This document shows, one piece after another, positions 11,501-23,918 of a stretch of 64,000 nucleotides of DNA (position 1 is its first letter; each line of letters opens with the position of its first letter). A model generated the notes under the pieces. That model searched no databases, had not been told where the DNA came from, and saw nothing but the letters and a program-made list of their open reading frames with translations. The position numbers and the translations under genes are program-made. This DNA is from Trichoderma breve. Taxonomy: Eukaryota > Ascomycota > Sordariomycetes > Hypocreales > Hypocreaceae. The stretch spans positions 1,550,001-1,614,000 of the forward strand of contig NC_079233.1 in the NCBI RefSeq assembly GCF_028502605.1, written 5' to 3'.

Positions 11501-14430
11501 GCTGCATCACTCGGAGCAAAAGCTTGCGCCCTCTACTTGAGGTTATTCCAATTGGGGTGTTGTGCTCTAGTAGAGACAAGAGGAGCCCGAGCTCTCGAGG
11601 TTTCGTTGTACTCTAGCTTCGACGACCGGCGTTGCTCTAGCTTTCCTCAGTCAATCAGCCTCGACGTCTCGATGTTGCCCTGCATGGTGACGCCATATTT
11701 TCTTTTTAAGGAAACTCGACACTTTGGATATGGCATGTCATTTGTAGACGGTCGATGCTGACCCCTCCAAAAGGCCTATCGGTGAGCTTCGTTATGACCG
11801 TCTGTCAGCTATGTCGAGTTCCTGCAGTCGGAATGCCACAGACAGGACGTCTGACCTCAGCACCTGGAGACCATCACATCGAGTAAATGCCGCTCCCTTG
11901 ATGTTTCCGTTGTTTCATGGCCTTCTTGAGTGCGTCCCCCCTTCCTATCTCCCCTCCCCAGCCCAAGTTGATGTCTTCTGATCTTGTTGTATTTCGATAG
12001 GTGTCGTCCGTTACTCCGTGGTGGTATGCTGGTTTGGGTTGTTATTAGCTGACTAGTTGCATCTAAGTGAGCGGCTGCTTTAGCAGACGAGACTCCATGC
12101 GATGATAAAACGCCACTGCCGTAGCCAGAGCCGGAAGTTAAGTGATCCTGCGACGTATTATCTAATACATACCGGCGGCCGTTTGATCACTCTCAAACTC
12201 TCACTATTCTTACGAATAGTTCCTTCTCTCGATGTCTATGAGAAGGATGATGACCAACATGACTTGGTTCTGCATCCTTAGTTTCCGATACGTCGCCTCG
12301 GAGTAAGCGGGACAGCGAAGAGCTTCTCGGTCAACTCGCTCTCCCAGCGTCTTGACCTATTCCTTCAAGGCTAGGACTAGTTAGAAAGTGAGTTCTCTCT
12401 TAATAGCTTCTCCCGTAGAAGTGTTGGAGAATTGGAAGGTGGTCGTCATCTGATCTCAGACTGTGACTATGATCACTGATTCTGACAGCTGAAGCTAGAA
12501 GAGAGTGCAGAGAACCGCTAGTCGTTGTGATTCCCAGATTTTTCCGGGACGTACTTTGTACTACCTACTATTAGGCTTTCGGTTTTCAAAGCTGGGTATG
12601 CATTCGCTTTACTGGAGAACATTCAGCTCTTCAAACAGTACATGTCTCGTGAATTTGGAGGACACACGTGGGAAAGTCCGAGAACTCGGTGTCCGTTGCC
12701 CCCCCACGCCGTCTATCGGCTATTTTTCGACCTCTGATAGTGTGTTGCAATAGTGCCTGAGAGGTTTTCGTGTCTGTACTCTACTCCCGGCACGGCTCAC
12801 ACACATTTACACGAGATCCACCAAGCTCGCGGGGCCTGTTGTCATCACGCATGCACCATGTGCGTCTGTTGGTGGGTACTCCTGCTCCCATTTGCTGGAT
12901 AGGGCTGGCATCACTGACCGGTCAGCATTTTTAGATTGACCGGTCAAGAGAAGAATGCATTGCAAAACCCAAGGATTCATGCAGAGTGCAATTTGCATCA
13001 CCGCGTGACCTGATTCATGATATGAAAACGCCAAAGTAAATAAGGGCGAGAAGCGGGGGCAGTGCAGTAGCAGATTCCCTGGTGATTTTGGGCCTGAGAT
13101 GGGAGATTGGGAGGAAATACACGAGGCTCAGATGGTAATATTGGGCACGATTTGGGATACGATTACATACGGCCCGCTGTCTGACACTCTATGTGTTACA
13201 CGATGTTTGCTTTTCTTTTTTCTGGAGATGCTCTCCTCTCTCCGCATGAGGCTTAGAGTACGGGCAAACCCCTTCTAGGACAAGGTGCACTCCCTGGATT
13301 GGGAAGCGACGGCAGGCGACCTGGCATCAGTTCATCAGGCATCATGGGCGTTGAAGCCCAATGGATGGAACCGTCCCCTCAACCGGCACTCGAAACGTTG
13401 GAACCCAGTCAGTTAACCACCTTGAACAACCAGCCTCCTGGTCGGGCGAGTACACAATTCGGGTCCGGAAAAAACCTGCCTCGCATCGTTCCCCCTGGCT
13501 TACGGTTATCATTGCGGAACATTAAGGGTCAATGGATCGTATCAGCTCTATTTTCCTTTTTGGAAGCATATCCACAAAGAGAAGCCATGGGCAGATCCCA
13601 GAGTTCAGCTCTCCAGGATGCGGAAACATTTACATGGGTGGCCCCGCCCCTCGAATTAACTAAACGCCCGCTATCTTGCCCTTCCTTTTTATTCCGTCCC
13701 GTGTGTTATTAAACCCAATAGTTTTGTCAGTTAGCCTGACACAGTCTTCGTCGTCATCGTTATCCTCGTATAATCTAGCCACTCAGAGCGAGTTGCGTTT
13801 TCCGATGCTGTACTAACAGAGCAAGAACATAGCGCCACCAAGAAAAAAGAAAAGAAAAGCAACGAAACCAACCCTCCCTTGCTTGGCAAAACAGGGGTAC
13901 CAAATTGGACGCAAGCCACCAAGTCTTGATAGCGCAAAAGACAAAATTAGTGTGTACGGGGGATCGACGGGTACCGTGACATCGGGGGCTAAGAGACGGG
14001 CAATGATAGCCCGATCCACCTTTGGATGGCGTTGGGACTAACAAGGCGCGGACTCGGGGAGAGCCGTGGGCGTGGGGACGGCATCTAAACCAGCCTCACC
14101 GACTCGTTTCGACTCCGCTTTCGCCAGTGCTTTGTCTCTTCTCTAGCTGACGGAACCGATCCTTGAGAAGGCGCTACACTTGTTGTTGAGGCGCGTTGTG
14201 AGATCGTCAGGCCCAGCTGGCCTTATTCTGCAGAACCTCAGCAGCTGACTGGCAGTTTTCGCCCGTCACCTGTGATTGATTCCATCGTGTGATCCCTGCA
14301 ACACATTCATTTGCCCTCCCCACCCGGTTTCTTCAAGGTCTTGAGATGGAGCATCATTCTCATATCTGTCTACGCATTACGCGTTTGTAAGCCAATCTGG
14401 TTGCACAAGGAGGAGGGAGTCTTCTATTAC
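8526..14430. other. Gene-free stretch of about 5.9 kb
   Basis: No open frame here could be tied to a family or joined into a multi-exon gene. The longest (11297-11761 plus strand, 154 codons; 13299-13712 plus strand, 137 codons; 9028-9441 minus strand, 137 codons) show no domain or signal peptide. Local features are a CCCACG-type tandem near 10498-10521, one TACGGAGTA at 10345-10353, and a twin palindrome at 12915-12946 listed separately. An alternative last exon of the neighbouring zinc-finger gene may reach 14266. Confidence 0.45.
12915..12946. promoter_or_regulatory. Two perfect copies of the palindrome TGACCGGTCA, 22 bp apart
   Basis: TGACCGGTCA occurs at 12915-12924 and again at 12937-12946. 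Each is a perfect 10-bp palindrome, and the centre-to-centre distance of 22 bp is about two DNA turns. This arrangement suits cooperative binding by a dimeric regulator, but no binding protein is known to me. It lies about 1.5 kb beyond the 3' end of the zinc-finger gene and about 4.4 kb upstream of the oxidase start, so which gene it would serve is unclear. Confidence 0.4.
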
Positions 14431-16081
14431 TCACGTCATAAAGTAATGCTTGACTGTGGCTTTGTGACGCTCCAGTCCGTCACGGCGCGCAAACCGACGC
14501 TTCTTGGGAGGATTCGGACAGCCAGGTACATCACACCGCCAGGGTTTTCGATGTTTGTTACAGTGTTGCCTGTATGATTTATTAGCAAACATGTCCACCA
14601 AAGCACATGTCGCAGGTCCTCTTCCGCTTGTTTTCGAGAGCAGGGCCCCTTGACTTTCCAAAACTCCTGGGGCAGAGAAAAGCAGGGAATGAGGGTTTGC
14701 CATGCGCCACGCGCTGAATGGGGAGATGACTACATACGCAAAAGATGAGTTACGATCGAAAAGTATCAGGTTGCCATGTTTATCGACCCCGCCTTTGTCG
14801 CATTGATGCCCCCTGGGGCAGTAGTATTTCCCCTTGCCTCGTTGCTTCAAGGCCTTCATGTTGATGCCCGCAAATTCATTCTCATCCGAGTAGTCGTCTG
14901 ACTCATCTTGCTCAGGAGGATTTGCTCCAGTTGCCGTCGCGTCTGACGCCGGCGTTGCTACGGACACTGGGGTTTCTGGTGGAGGAGGCGTTGGTGGTGA
15001 TTCAGACGCCGTGGCCGATGCTGCTATTGGTATTGGAGCCATTGGTGTTGAAATTAGTAATGGCCTTGATTCGGCCTCTCTCCTCGCCGCGGCCCTTGAT
15101 AGCTTCGGCGGTCTCGGCGGTGGGTTGTTCGGCGCCGGTCCAGTTGAGTCTGCGGCATCTGACAAGATGGGCGGCAATAAGAGCGATGAAGCCGGCGGTA
15201 AGAGCGGGAGCGGCGGCAGTGGTGGATGTGGCGCCGCCGCCGCTCGTTCACGCTGTACAGCGGCAGCATCGGGAAGCTGCTTGCGACGTTTAGGTGCGCG
15301 CGAGAGCGTATCAGGCGCCTCTTGCATGTCCAACGAGGTCGCCGATGAGGTCACCGATGGGGCAGCGGATGGGGGCCCGTCGTGTGACGAGATGGACATC
15401 CGGGGCACATGTGAAGCCAAACTCGACCTCCTGCCTCCGACCGTCCATACCGTTTGGACATCTCGAGCGTACTGCTCTGCCAGGTCGCGCATCTTGCTGC
15501 ACGCCATAGCCATGATATGGTTAGTCTGTGCCATTGCCTACATGTGGACTAAGGTAGAGCAAGAAGTGAGGGAGGGGAAAGAAATGGCTGAAGAAGAAAA
15601 CATATACATACCGAAGACGACTAAGGGTCACGTCCATGGAAACGGATGCGGCGAGGTCTGAAACCCGGGTGTCTGCTCGAGACTTCTCGAGGATTTGTAG
15701 AGTAACTTGGTCAATGTGAGGTCCTTGGATGAGACCTTGAATGAGAGAGGACCATATCATGGCAGTTCGGGCTAAGTAGTCTCCCATCTCGGTCACCAGA
15801 GCGGCGACATCTTGTGGTTCGGATGGGCACGACTCCGACGACGGAACAGAGGCAGAGAATAAGTCACCCGCAGCCAGCTCAACTTTGTGAGCGGCTTGCT
15901 CGAGGTGCTTTTGAATCAGTTCTTCCAGAGACTCAGTTGCAGGCGGCGTAGTAAGTCCAAACTTGAAGACATGCGTGGTGCTGAGTGGCGGCATAGTGTG
16001 AGTTGACACTACCTGTATTACAGGACTTCCGGCTTCTGGATTAGAAACGGAGGCTTTAGCCTGGGATATACTACTCGGCAC
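14431..16081 (-). CDS. C2H2-type zinc-finger protein with Pro/Ala-rich linker
   Basis: Exons 16081-15608, 15537-14738 and 14569-14431 give 470 aa. Intron 1 (70 nt) uses donor GTATAT, the only choice that keeps frame. Intron 2 (168 nt) uses GTATGT and a CATACAG acceptor, giving the junction NSSFA-QHCNKHRKPW. The N-terminal third is helical and uncharacterised; the middle is low-complexity Pro/Ala/Ser; the C-terminal part carries CPRGHQCDKGG and then a finger of the form C-x4-C-x12-H-x5-H (CDVPGC...ERHKATVKH). Such fingers occur in fungal nuclear proteins presumed to bind DNA. The stop codon TGA coincides with a GTGAGT donor; splicing it to an ACAG acceptor (next exon from 14365, intron 69 nt) would add about 32 residues and move the stop to 14266. 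Either end is possible. Confidence 0.8.
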
Positions 16082-19000
16082 TCTGGAGAGTAGACAGTCT
16101 AGAACCAGGAATTTTTTCTGTCCCAGGGGAGCCTCCCCTATCAGGCCATGAGGCTGAAGTGAAACCTCACCTCTGCCCGATCCCCAGCTCTAGCGTTGAC
16201 GATTGATTGAGCCGATCGCTTGCTCTCCAATCGCCCCGCTCCTCACGCTCGGGCTCACTCGCTCGCTGACAACAAGCCGATATAACTGGCAGCAGCACCA
16301 CCCGAGGGCAATAAACGATGACGAGATTCAAATAGGACAGACGATGGCTGAGACTTAGAGCAGTCTTGCCGTGGTTAGTCCCGCGGGCCGCAACCCAGGA
16401 CAAGAGGCAGCAGAACCCGGCCAGCCTTGTGGCGACCCGGTGACTGACGGCTCAGGCAAAAATGAACTAAGTAAGGGACCGATCCGAAAGCCGCCGTTGG
16501 AGTTGCGTAGGTCCAAGCCAAGTGGGCAAAGGGAAAGGGGCCGTCGTGTGTGCTCTTTTTTAGTGAGCACTCCGGCGTCCCACTCGCAAGTGAGGTGAGG
16601 CTCTCTCGCTGATGGAATGGGAATGGGAAGGATGAATAATCACGGGGCGATGGGATTTCCCATGTTTGTGTCTTTTCTTTTGGGTGGGCTTGAGATGGAG
16701 AGGGACCAGGGGTCTTGATTTGGCTGAGCTTAGTGGCCACTCTGTGACTGATATGCTTTTGATTGGCGCGACGATGGCCACCCCTGCCTTGAGTGCAAAG
16801 GATCGTGAGGCCAATCGTCTGGTTTGTGTTACCCACCCGACTCCGCACCGACTGAGAGGGCGCCAGAGACCAGAGGGACGACGAGATAGAGGCACAGTAG
16901 AGGATAGGAACGGGCAGAAGATGGGGGTGGCGATGGCTGGGACCAGGAGCAGAAATACCCGTCCGAGCGAGCAAGAGACGCAAAGAAGGGGGGGCTCAAA
17001 AGAGAGATCAAGAAACGCCAGCAGCCTCGGGCTGTGCAACAGAAGCGAGCTTCACGGCGTCACAGACGGACGGCGGCCCCTTTTGAGCCTGGAGGGGAGG
17101 CAAATCACAGCAAATGGTGCAGCACTTGGGTGGTTGCAGGAGCCAGGCCGTTGATTGGCCGCGATAACCTGAGCCGACGAGGAGCTGGCGAGAGAAGAGA
17201 CAACAATAAAGCGCCATTCGACCTGCCGTGAGCTGGCCACGCTAAAGCACCAGAAGTAGTAAAGGCCTCGACCCCTGCACACCGGTATGCGAGCCGTGTC
17301 TCCATGTGCGTTAGGCTATTGTCGGATTGGCTGCTCGTCGATCATCTGGACGGTCCTTGGGGAAGCTTGGAGGACCACCAGCTGCAACAAGCAATCCCTT
17401 CTTGCAGGGATGGCACAGCACTTCTCCACTCGGTGAGGCCAGGACCCTGGCCCCGATCATGAGCATCCTGGTCGGACAGCGCGATCGTGAGGCTTTAGAG
17501 GGCACCAGTACGTCGGAAGCATCACGTTGGTGCAGAAACGGGGCTTTGTAGAGTACAAGCCCCCCAAGCAAAAGAAATTATGGCCATCTCCAGGTTCCAA
17601 GGGCCCGGTCATGCCCTTGCTATACGCACCCTCTTTTGGGAGACGCTGCATCTAGGCGTAACAGCAATCGACGCTTAGCAGGACGAAGAGAGTTCGAATA
17701 AGATGGTCCTTCGACCTACTACAAACTTTTTGACTCTTCCCCAGATCCTCCCAAGATCCAGAATACATAAAGGAATCAGCCAAAGCTCGCGCGTTACCCC
17801 GGGGGTTTGGTTCTCCATCTGACTGCTTTGTACTGCTACCACTGCCCGGAGTGCAAGTAACACCCGCTCGTATTATCGCGACGCCTTTACACTTTTGATT
17901 ACTCGAGTTGGTCCCTCCGATCTTCAGGGACCGTTTAATGCGGCTATATTCTCTCCCAAGCGGAGCTTCGTGGGTAAGTGCCACTTCTTCTCTCTCGTCC
18001 CCAGTTGATGGCCGGCACGAGGGGGGTCTTGGTGTCTTGTCCGGTGGATTCTGGCTCCTCCATGGGCCCTTTTATCTTTTGCTCCCCTCACGAGAAAAGA
18101 GAGAAAGCGTGAGAAAAGTTTTCCGCCGATTCTCGGCTTTCCTTGTTTTCTCTTTTCTCTTCTGCTCCTCCTCCTCCTCCTCTTCCACTCCGCCCCAATC
18201 TTATCCTCTTGTTGCCTCTCTCGGCGCATCAGATCCAACACCCCAGATCGTCGCCGGCTGAGTCGGAAGCCCAAGTTGGCCGCTGCAGATTTTTTTTTGG
18301 GTATCCTCACGCGCATTGTTTTCTCTTTTCTCATTTTACCCCTACCACCCCTAGGCCCGAGCAAGTACCAGGCCGCCACCCCTCGGCCAATCCTGCACTC
18401 CATCCCCATATTGGACGAATCGCTCTGTTGGTACGAGTACCCTTATGGTATCTGATCATTCTCGCGTTAGTCTCAACGGTTGTTGCGTTGCCGAGCCAGT
18501 CTGTGTATTAGTTGTGTCCCGAGCTTATTGAACCTGCTGCACGCACTTAATCCGCTTCTTTGCGCTTGATACCTACATGCCTGCATTTGGCAGCACACGC
18601 CACCTGGTACGTTGTATTTAGTTACTCTTGGTCTATGCAGACAATAACTTCTCTCTCCCAACCAACCGTCTTGGCATTTCTGCCGGTAATTGGCCCTCAC
18701 ATTCTGCCTCTTTTCGCATTGAATCTCACCGCATGCCTCTATGTTGTTTCCTCCCGTTGGGCCATTGTGGAGGTCAGAGCCTGGTTGTTGTACCGAAGAG
18801 TTCCCTCTCCCCACACACACGATCTCACACACGATTCATACACTTACACGCCCTGATGGTCATCTTACTCACTCTTTACAAACTAGATACAGTACCAGAT
18901 CTGATCGCTAAAGCCACAGGGTGGCTTCTGATTGACCCGGCTGGCCGAGCCCGTGGATGAAACGCCCGCTTCTTGTCATACTTAGTATAGCCCGGCAAAT

Positions 19001-19280
19001 ACTCTTTCACGAGGCCACTGCCGGCTGGTAATTGGCGATCGGGTTTATTAATTGTGCATGGTCCACCGCCAGCCTGCCTTCGTTGTCGTCCAGGCTCAGT
19101 GACACCCACACCCTGGCCCGTGTGTGCATGTGTGCGCGTGTTCCTGTCCGACGTCCGTGAGCCCACCATTGACAAGCCTGGCGTGTGTCTGCGGCCTACA
19201 GATCTAATCAAGGCGTCCCGAATCCTCGTTGCCACGCGAGCCTGGTCTCTTCGCTTCGAGTAAGCACCTGACTCGCCCAG
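16082..19280. other. Intergenic region between divergent regulator genes
   Basis: This 3.2-kb stretch separates the start of the zinc-finger gene (minus) from the start of the Fungal_trans_2 gene (plus). It probably contains both promoters and long 5' leaders. Pyrimidine-rich tracts (CTCCTCCTCC near 18165-18185) precede the plus-strand gene, and a GTAAGT at about 17971 could be a leader-intron donor. The 202-codon minus-strand frame at 16375-16983 has no domain and overlaps other frames, so I do not call it a gene. Confidence 0.45.
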
Positions 19281-22200
19281 ATGGGAGACTCGTTGGACCA
19301 AGGGCGCCCGGCCAAGCGCATCAAGCTGGCGCCACACCCGCAGCCCTCGCATCCGCACTCTCAATCCCAGGATCACACTCGCCAGCGGACGCTCCGGCCT
19401 GCGCCAGACCCTGCGGAGGCGGCTGCTACGGCTGCTGCAGTTCCTGCCTTTCATGTTATCCCTTCTGCCAGTGGCGCCCGTGGTGGCCGCCGTGTCCGTC
19501 GCCGTGTCCGCAGCCGTGGGGGCGGCCGTGCCGCCGCCTCCGGCACTGGGGCGTCCCGGCCCCCTTCACAAGTGCCGGTTGACGCGGGCTCCTCTCCGGC
19601 CTCGACTGAATCATCGTCTTCTTTGATTTCGACGTCGACACTGCCTTGGCCGACGCAAGAGCAAATTCATATGGCAGCAGAAGCAGTAGACAGGCCAATC
19701 GAAATGACATTGATACCTTTGGACAATGGTAAGTCAACTGCAAGCAGATGCTACGCTGTGGCAATGCCACCCCACGCACGCCAGCTTGGGAACCACCCTC
19801 CCCTGTCTTACAATTCCCTGGCATTGCATACACCATTACTTGTTTGGTCTGCTTTTCTTTTCTTGTACTACTCGCTGCCCCTCGCACATATATGTACACC
19901 TAACACTCCCTGTTGTCTTACCACGCCACGCGATCTGTGTTGGCCCAACGCTACTATCTGTCATATCTAACATTTTCTTATGGATCTCTGCACGTATCCG
20001 ACGAGAAAAAGAGACAAGGTTTCTTTCTGTCACTGCAGAATGCCACACGGTACCATACCAATTTCTTCCTCGCACCATTTCCCTTGCTGGTAATCCCAAT
20101 TCATTCGTGCGACTTGCACTTTACTTCATTTCGTCATTTTACACCTGCACTTGTTCAACTACCACTCCCTACCTGAAGCCATGTCGCCTATTATTGAATA
20201 CCGATAACTGACATTTGAATCTAGTACGGCCGCCTGTGGAGATCGATCTTGTATCGTCAGACAATGGCTCTTCGAGCAATTCCATTTCCCCGGAGCGAGA
20301 ATCCCAGTCGCCCCAAGATCTGTTTGTCTCAGCCAGTGTTGAGCAGGTCGTATCTTCCCAAGCTGAACAGGGGCACAACTCCTCCCAACTCGAATCACGG
20401 TCACATAGATTCGTCAGTCCGTTTAAAGATTGTGTATCAAGCTATGTACAAGCGTCCCGGCGCTTCAGTCGCCCTTCGGATGGTACAGTCAATTCATACA
20501 TCAAATTTAACTGGCCACAGCGCAGAACGCAGGGCGGACGCTCGTCTTCTGTATCGGTTGCCGCTCAGCCTGGCAATGATGCTGATGATGACCAAGTGGA
20601 GGAGATCATCAGACCTTCAACTCAGTCATCATCTTCTTTGGTTGCTTCTAATCGCCACTCACATCAGTACGCAAAACAACTATCACAAGCTACTGCGATT
20701 TTGTTAAACTCTCAGAGACGATCCGACCGCTCGCTGTCTTTCTCAGACGGCACATTGCCGTCTGCAGGGTCGAGCTACTCTGTCACATCCCCTTCTGCTC
20801 ATCCGTGGAGCTCCCACGGTTGGGCTAGCCATTCATCATCTCAAGCTCCTCGCATGTTACCGTCACATTTTGGGCTGGTTTCGAAAATGGATAAGATAGA
20901 TAGGCAGCTTTGGGCATTTTGTAGGTTGAAATCTCCCGATTTCCTCAAAGCATTTCACATCCCTCATTTTTCTCCATTACAACTCCTATGCAGACTACAC
21001 CAATAGTTTTGAGTTTAGGTTTGCGCATCCTGACTTTCGTGGAATATAGATATCAGGAATTGGTGTCCTGGCCGGAGTATTCTGGGCAAAACAAACTCAT
21101 GGTTGCAGGATTTTGCCCCCATGGAGGGGAACGACGGCGTGCTGTACGCGATGCAGAGCCTCGCCGGCATATATGTTTACGACTATCAGCCACTGGAAGA
21201 AATAAGTCGTCGCATTAACCTTCAGTTTGCAAAGGCAGAGGCGCGTCTGAGCCAATTACTCGCTAAAACGAATCCTACTATTGAAGAAACCAGCGAGCTG
21301 ATCACCATTACTTCTATCTTATCGATGCAAGACGTAAGTGTCCCTGCGAAGTGTTTGCACTTTCAATACATTTGAGCGATTCTAACAATTTGGATCTCAT
21401 TCTTTCCAGATTGTCTATACTGAGCGCCGTCGTAAGCGACCTCAGTCTCCGCGTTGGCTGGAAGGCTTCAAGCAATGCGAGCATTTCCTCGAGTCAATCG
21501 ACGAAGGGTCGCGATTCTGGTCACCGTCCAATGTCCAGTCGTCCTCCCTTCGTATCTCCCAGTCAATCATTGTCGGCAGAGCTGTCGTCCTTTCGCAGAT
21601 CATGACGCCGCTCAAATCTCCATATACCTTTGATCCACAGAAAGAGTCCTCTCGCTTCGGCTGGCTCCTCTACGGCAACATGGAGGACATGTATGAGATT
21701 CATGGCGGATGCGGCTTCTCCAAGAAGTTGCTTCATTCCCTGAGCCAAATCTCATACCTCGCCGCGCGTCTTTATCAGGACCCTGAAAGTCCAGTCGCTC
21801 CGCTCACTGCCCGGTTTCTGCTCGCGGAGCTGCTCCAAATGAGGCAATGGAGCAGCGCCCCCGATGCCGCGCCTTGGGAACAAGCCAAAGATCAACCGCA
21901 GACCATTGAAATGGTGCGTGCTGCTCCCGAAGGCTATGTTATTGAGAGCGCATGCCACATGACAGAAGTCACTGCGGAAGCCTGGAGAATTGCCGCTATA
22001 ATCTATCTCCAGTGCCGTGCTCTAAGGTGAGCTAACTTTCGCTCTACTGAGTACAAGCTGTTGTTCTTAACAAATTGAATCTTTACAGAAAGCCCCGGAA
22101 TCACCCAGAGGTGTTGAATAATTTAAGCGATCTTGCCAAATGTATAAACATCATGCCAACTTCAGGCTACAACTTCACTGCACAAGCACCTCTATTTCCA

Positions 22201-22543
22201 GTCTTCCTTCTAGGAATGCTTGCTACAGATCCTGGGCACGCTTCCGTTGCGCAGACGTGGTTTGAAAAAGTCACCAGCACGCCAGTAAGAAGTGTAAGAT
22301 GAGCTTCCCATTCCACCTACTCTACTTTTTTTTCGAAGCGCTAACTCAGTGTGTCTCATATAGAGCGTTCCTCCACTTTATGAAGCATTGAAACGGATCT
22401 GGACGTGGATTGACTCTGATCCCAACTTGAAGCCACCTGCCAAAGGAAAGCTCGATGAAGATGTCGGCAAAAGAATACCATGGTGGGAGCATCTAGTCAG
22501 ACGCGTGCAAGACCACGAGTCCGAGATTTTGTGCTTGACCTAA
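19281..22543 (+). CDS. Fungal-specific transcription factor domain protein (Fungal_trans_2 type) without visible Zn2Cys6
   Basis: Six exons: 19281-19728, 20225-20920, 21050-21333, 21410-22026, 22089-22293 and 22364-22543, giving 809 aa. Introns are 496, 129, 76, 62 and 70 nt, all GT-AG. The region from about residue 370 (LWAFYIRNWCPGRSIL across intron 2) through the final SVPPLYEALKRIW matches the helical Fungal_trans_2 (PF11951-type) regulatory domain. The N-terminal 370 residues are Ser/Gln/Arg-rich and disordered-looking, with a basic patch (GRRVRRRVRSRGGG). I find no Zn2Cys6 cluster in exons or in the long first intron. The choice of the last donor (AGT|GTAAGA rather than CCA|GTAAGA, both in phase) is by family resemblance. 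Probably nuclear; targets unknown. Confidence 0.85.
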
Positions 22544-22714
22544 AGGGTGAGGATATCAATTGGTCTCATCAAGTCTATCTAAGCCTATCTATTTAGACTG
22601 GCATCTCCTCCAGTCTCCGACACAACCTGTCTAGCATCGCCTTTCCCGCCAATTGCTCAGAGGTCCAATCTAAGGGAGCAAACAATGAAAAGTATTGGGC
22701 AGTCCAAAGCATTA

Positions 22715-23918
22715 TTAAATCAGCCCTGATACGGCGCTGTCCCCATCATCTCTTTGGTCCTGCCCCCCCTTCATTTTTAAAAGGTACTGCCCTACGAGAC
22801 AGATTGTTAGCAAAGGCAGATCGAAAAAAAAAGGGAAACAGTCGAGGACTCACGAAACTCAGAGTTTGGTGCTTGCCAGACACTTATCACACTCAGTCCC
22901 GCCTTATGGCACATGAGTCGAACGCTCTCCTCTCCATACTTGTGAGAGTCGAACCAGTCTAGCTCTTCACCCTGTTTGATGGTCCGTCCAAGCTTGTGGA
23001 TCGTGACATCCTTATTGGCGCGGAAGAAGAATCGGTGCCGAGTTGTGGGCTCATCTTCAAGCTGTGCCATGAAGTCCCAATCTTCTTCTTGGAACCACTC
23101 TTCTCCAATCGCTTTGTTCACTTGCTCAAAGCCATTCAGGAAGAACTGGTGGTATAGATCGTCCCTGGAATGATAGGCAGCCCAGATTTTGTCCTTATCG
23201 TTAGGCAGCAAGTGGGCATCCATTCCTACCAGGAGAAAGTCATTTGGCCGGAGCGCCTTGGCCCAGTACTTGAGATGGCTCAAGGCTTCTGGCCAAGGGT
23301 CGTTGCAAAGCACTGAACCCAGCGAGAGAAACAGTCTCTGGCCTTCAATGCCTTGTACATAGGCCTGCCCATCTTGGAATGTTCCCCACAACCCTGCACA
23401 AGTTACCTTTGCATCCGCTGCCGAATGCTTATCGAGAAGGTAGCCCACGCTGTGCTCCAACGAGGCCTTGGAGATATCGAGAGCCAAGTAGGTGGCTTTC
23501 TGCTGCGCCTTCTCAAAGGCAGCCAACAAATGCTCCACTTTACGAGTGTCACTGAATCATTATGGAGCTTGTTAGATCATATGATCCCCTAAGGATTGAT
23601 CCTTGTTGAGACTTACCCGACTCCAAGATCAATCATGGTCACACCAGGCTGAACTTGCCCAACGATGTCGCTGCCGTGAGCATCAAAGAGCGCAATCTCG
23701 TCGTGTGTCTGGTAGAACTCAGGGGTGAAAATGATCTCGTTCCATATGGGCAGTCCCACATCAGTATACAGGAGCTCATCTGGGAGAGTTGGCTTTGCAT
23801 TGGGGCCATAGACAGCCGTGAGGACTCTGGAGAGTCTCTCTCCGACATCCTCATGCATTCGGCTTCCGCCTATGTCCATGACATCGCCATGACCAGGGAT
23901 CTCATGCCGCAAAGCCAT
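22715..23918 (-). CDS. Stand-alone Methyltransf_33 (EgtD / ergot N-methyltransferase-like) SAM methyltransferase
   Basis: Exons 23918-23617, 23551-22854 and 22791-22715 give 358 aa; introns are 65 and 62 nt. Motif I reads IDLGVG across the first junction, followed by DTRKVEHLLAAF. ALDISKASL, FLSLGSVLCNDP, FLLVGMDAH and the terminal EFRQYLLK are characteristic of the histidine-specific SAM methyltransferase fold (PF10017). Fungal stand-alone members include the dimethylallyltryptophan N-methyltransferases of ergot pathways; the ergothioneine enzyme Egt1 is instead a fusion with a sulfoxide synthase. No sulfoxide-synthase domain and no prenyltransferase or other ergot gene is visible nearby, so the substrate (histidine, tryptophan derivative or other amino acid) is open. 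It converges on the regulator gene, with 171 nt between stop codons. Confidence 0.88.

Noticed and set aside
11297..11761. 154-codon plus-strand frame
   Set aside because: No domain or signal peptide, and no neighbouring exons that join; too little to call.
16375..16983. 202-codon minus-strand frame
   Set aside because: Lies in the leader/promoter area, low-complexity Ser/Pro content, no family.
18876..19454. 192-codon minus-strand frame
   Set aside because: Antisense to the first exon of the transcription factor gene; Arg-rich shadow of GC-rich sequence.
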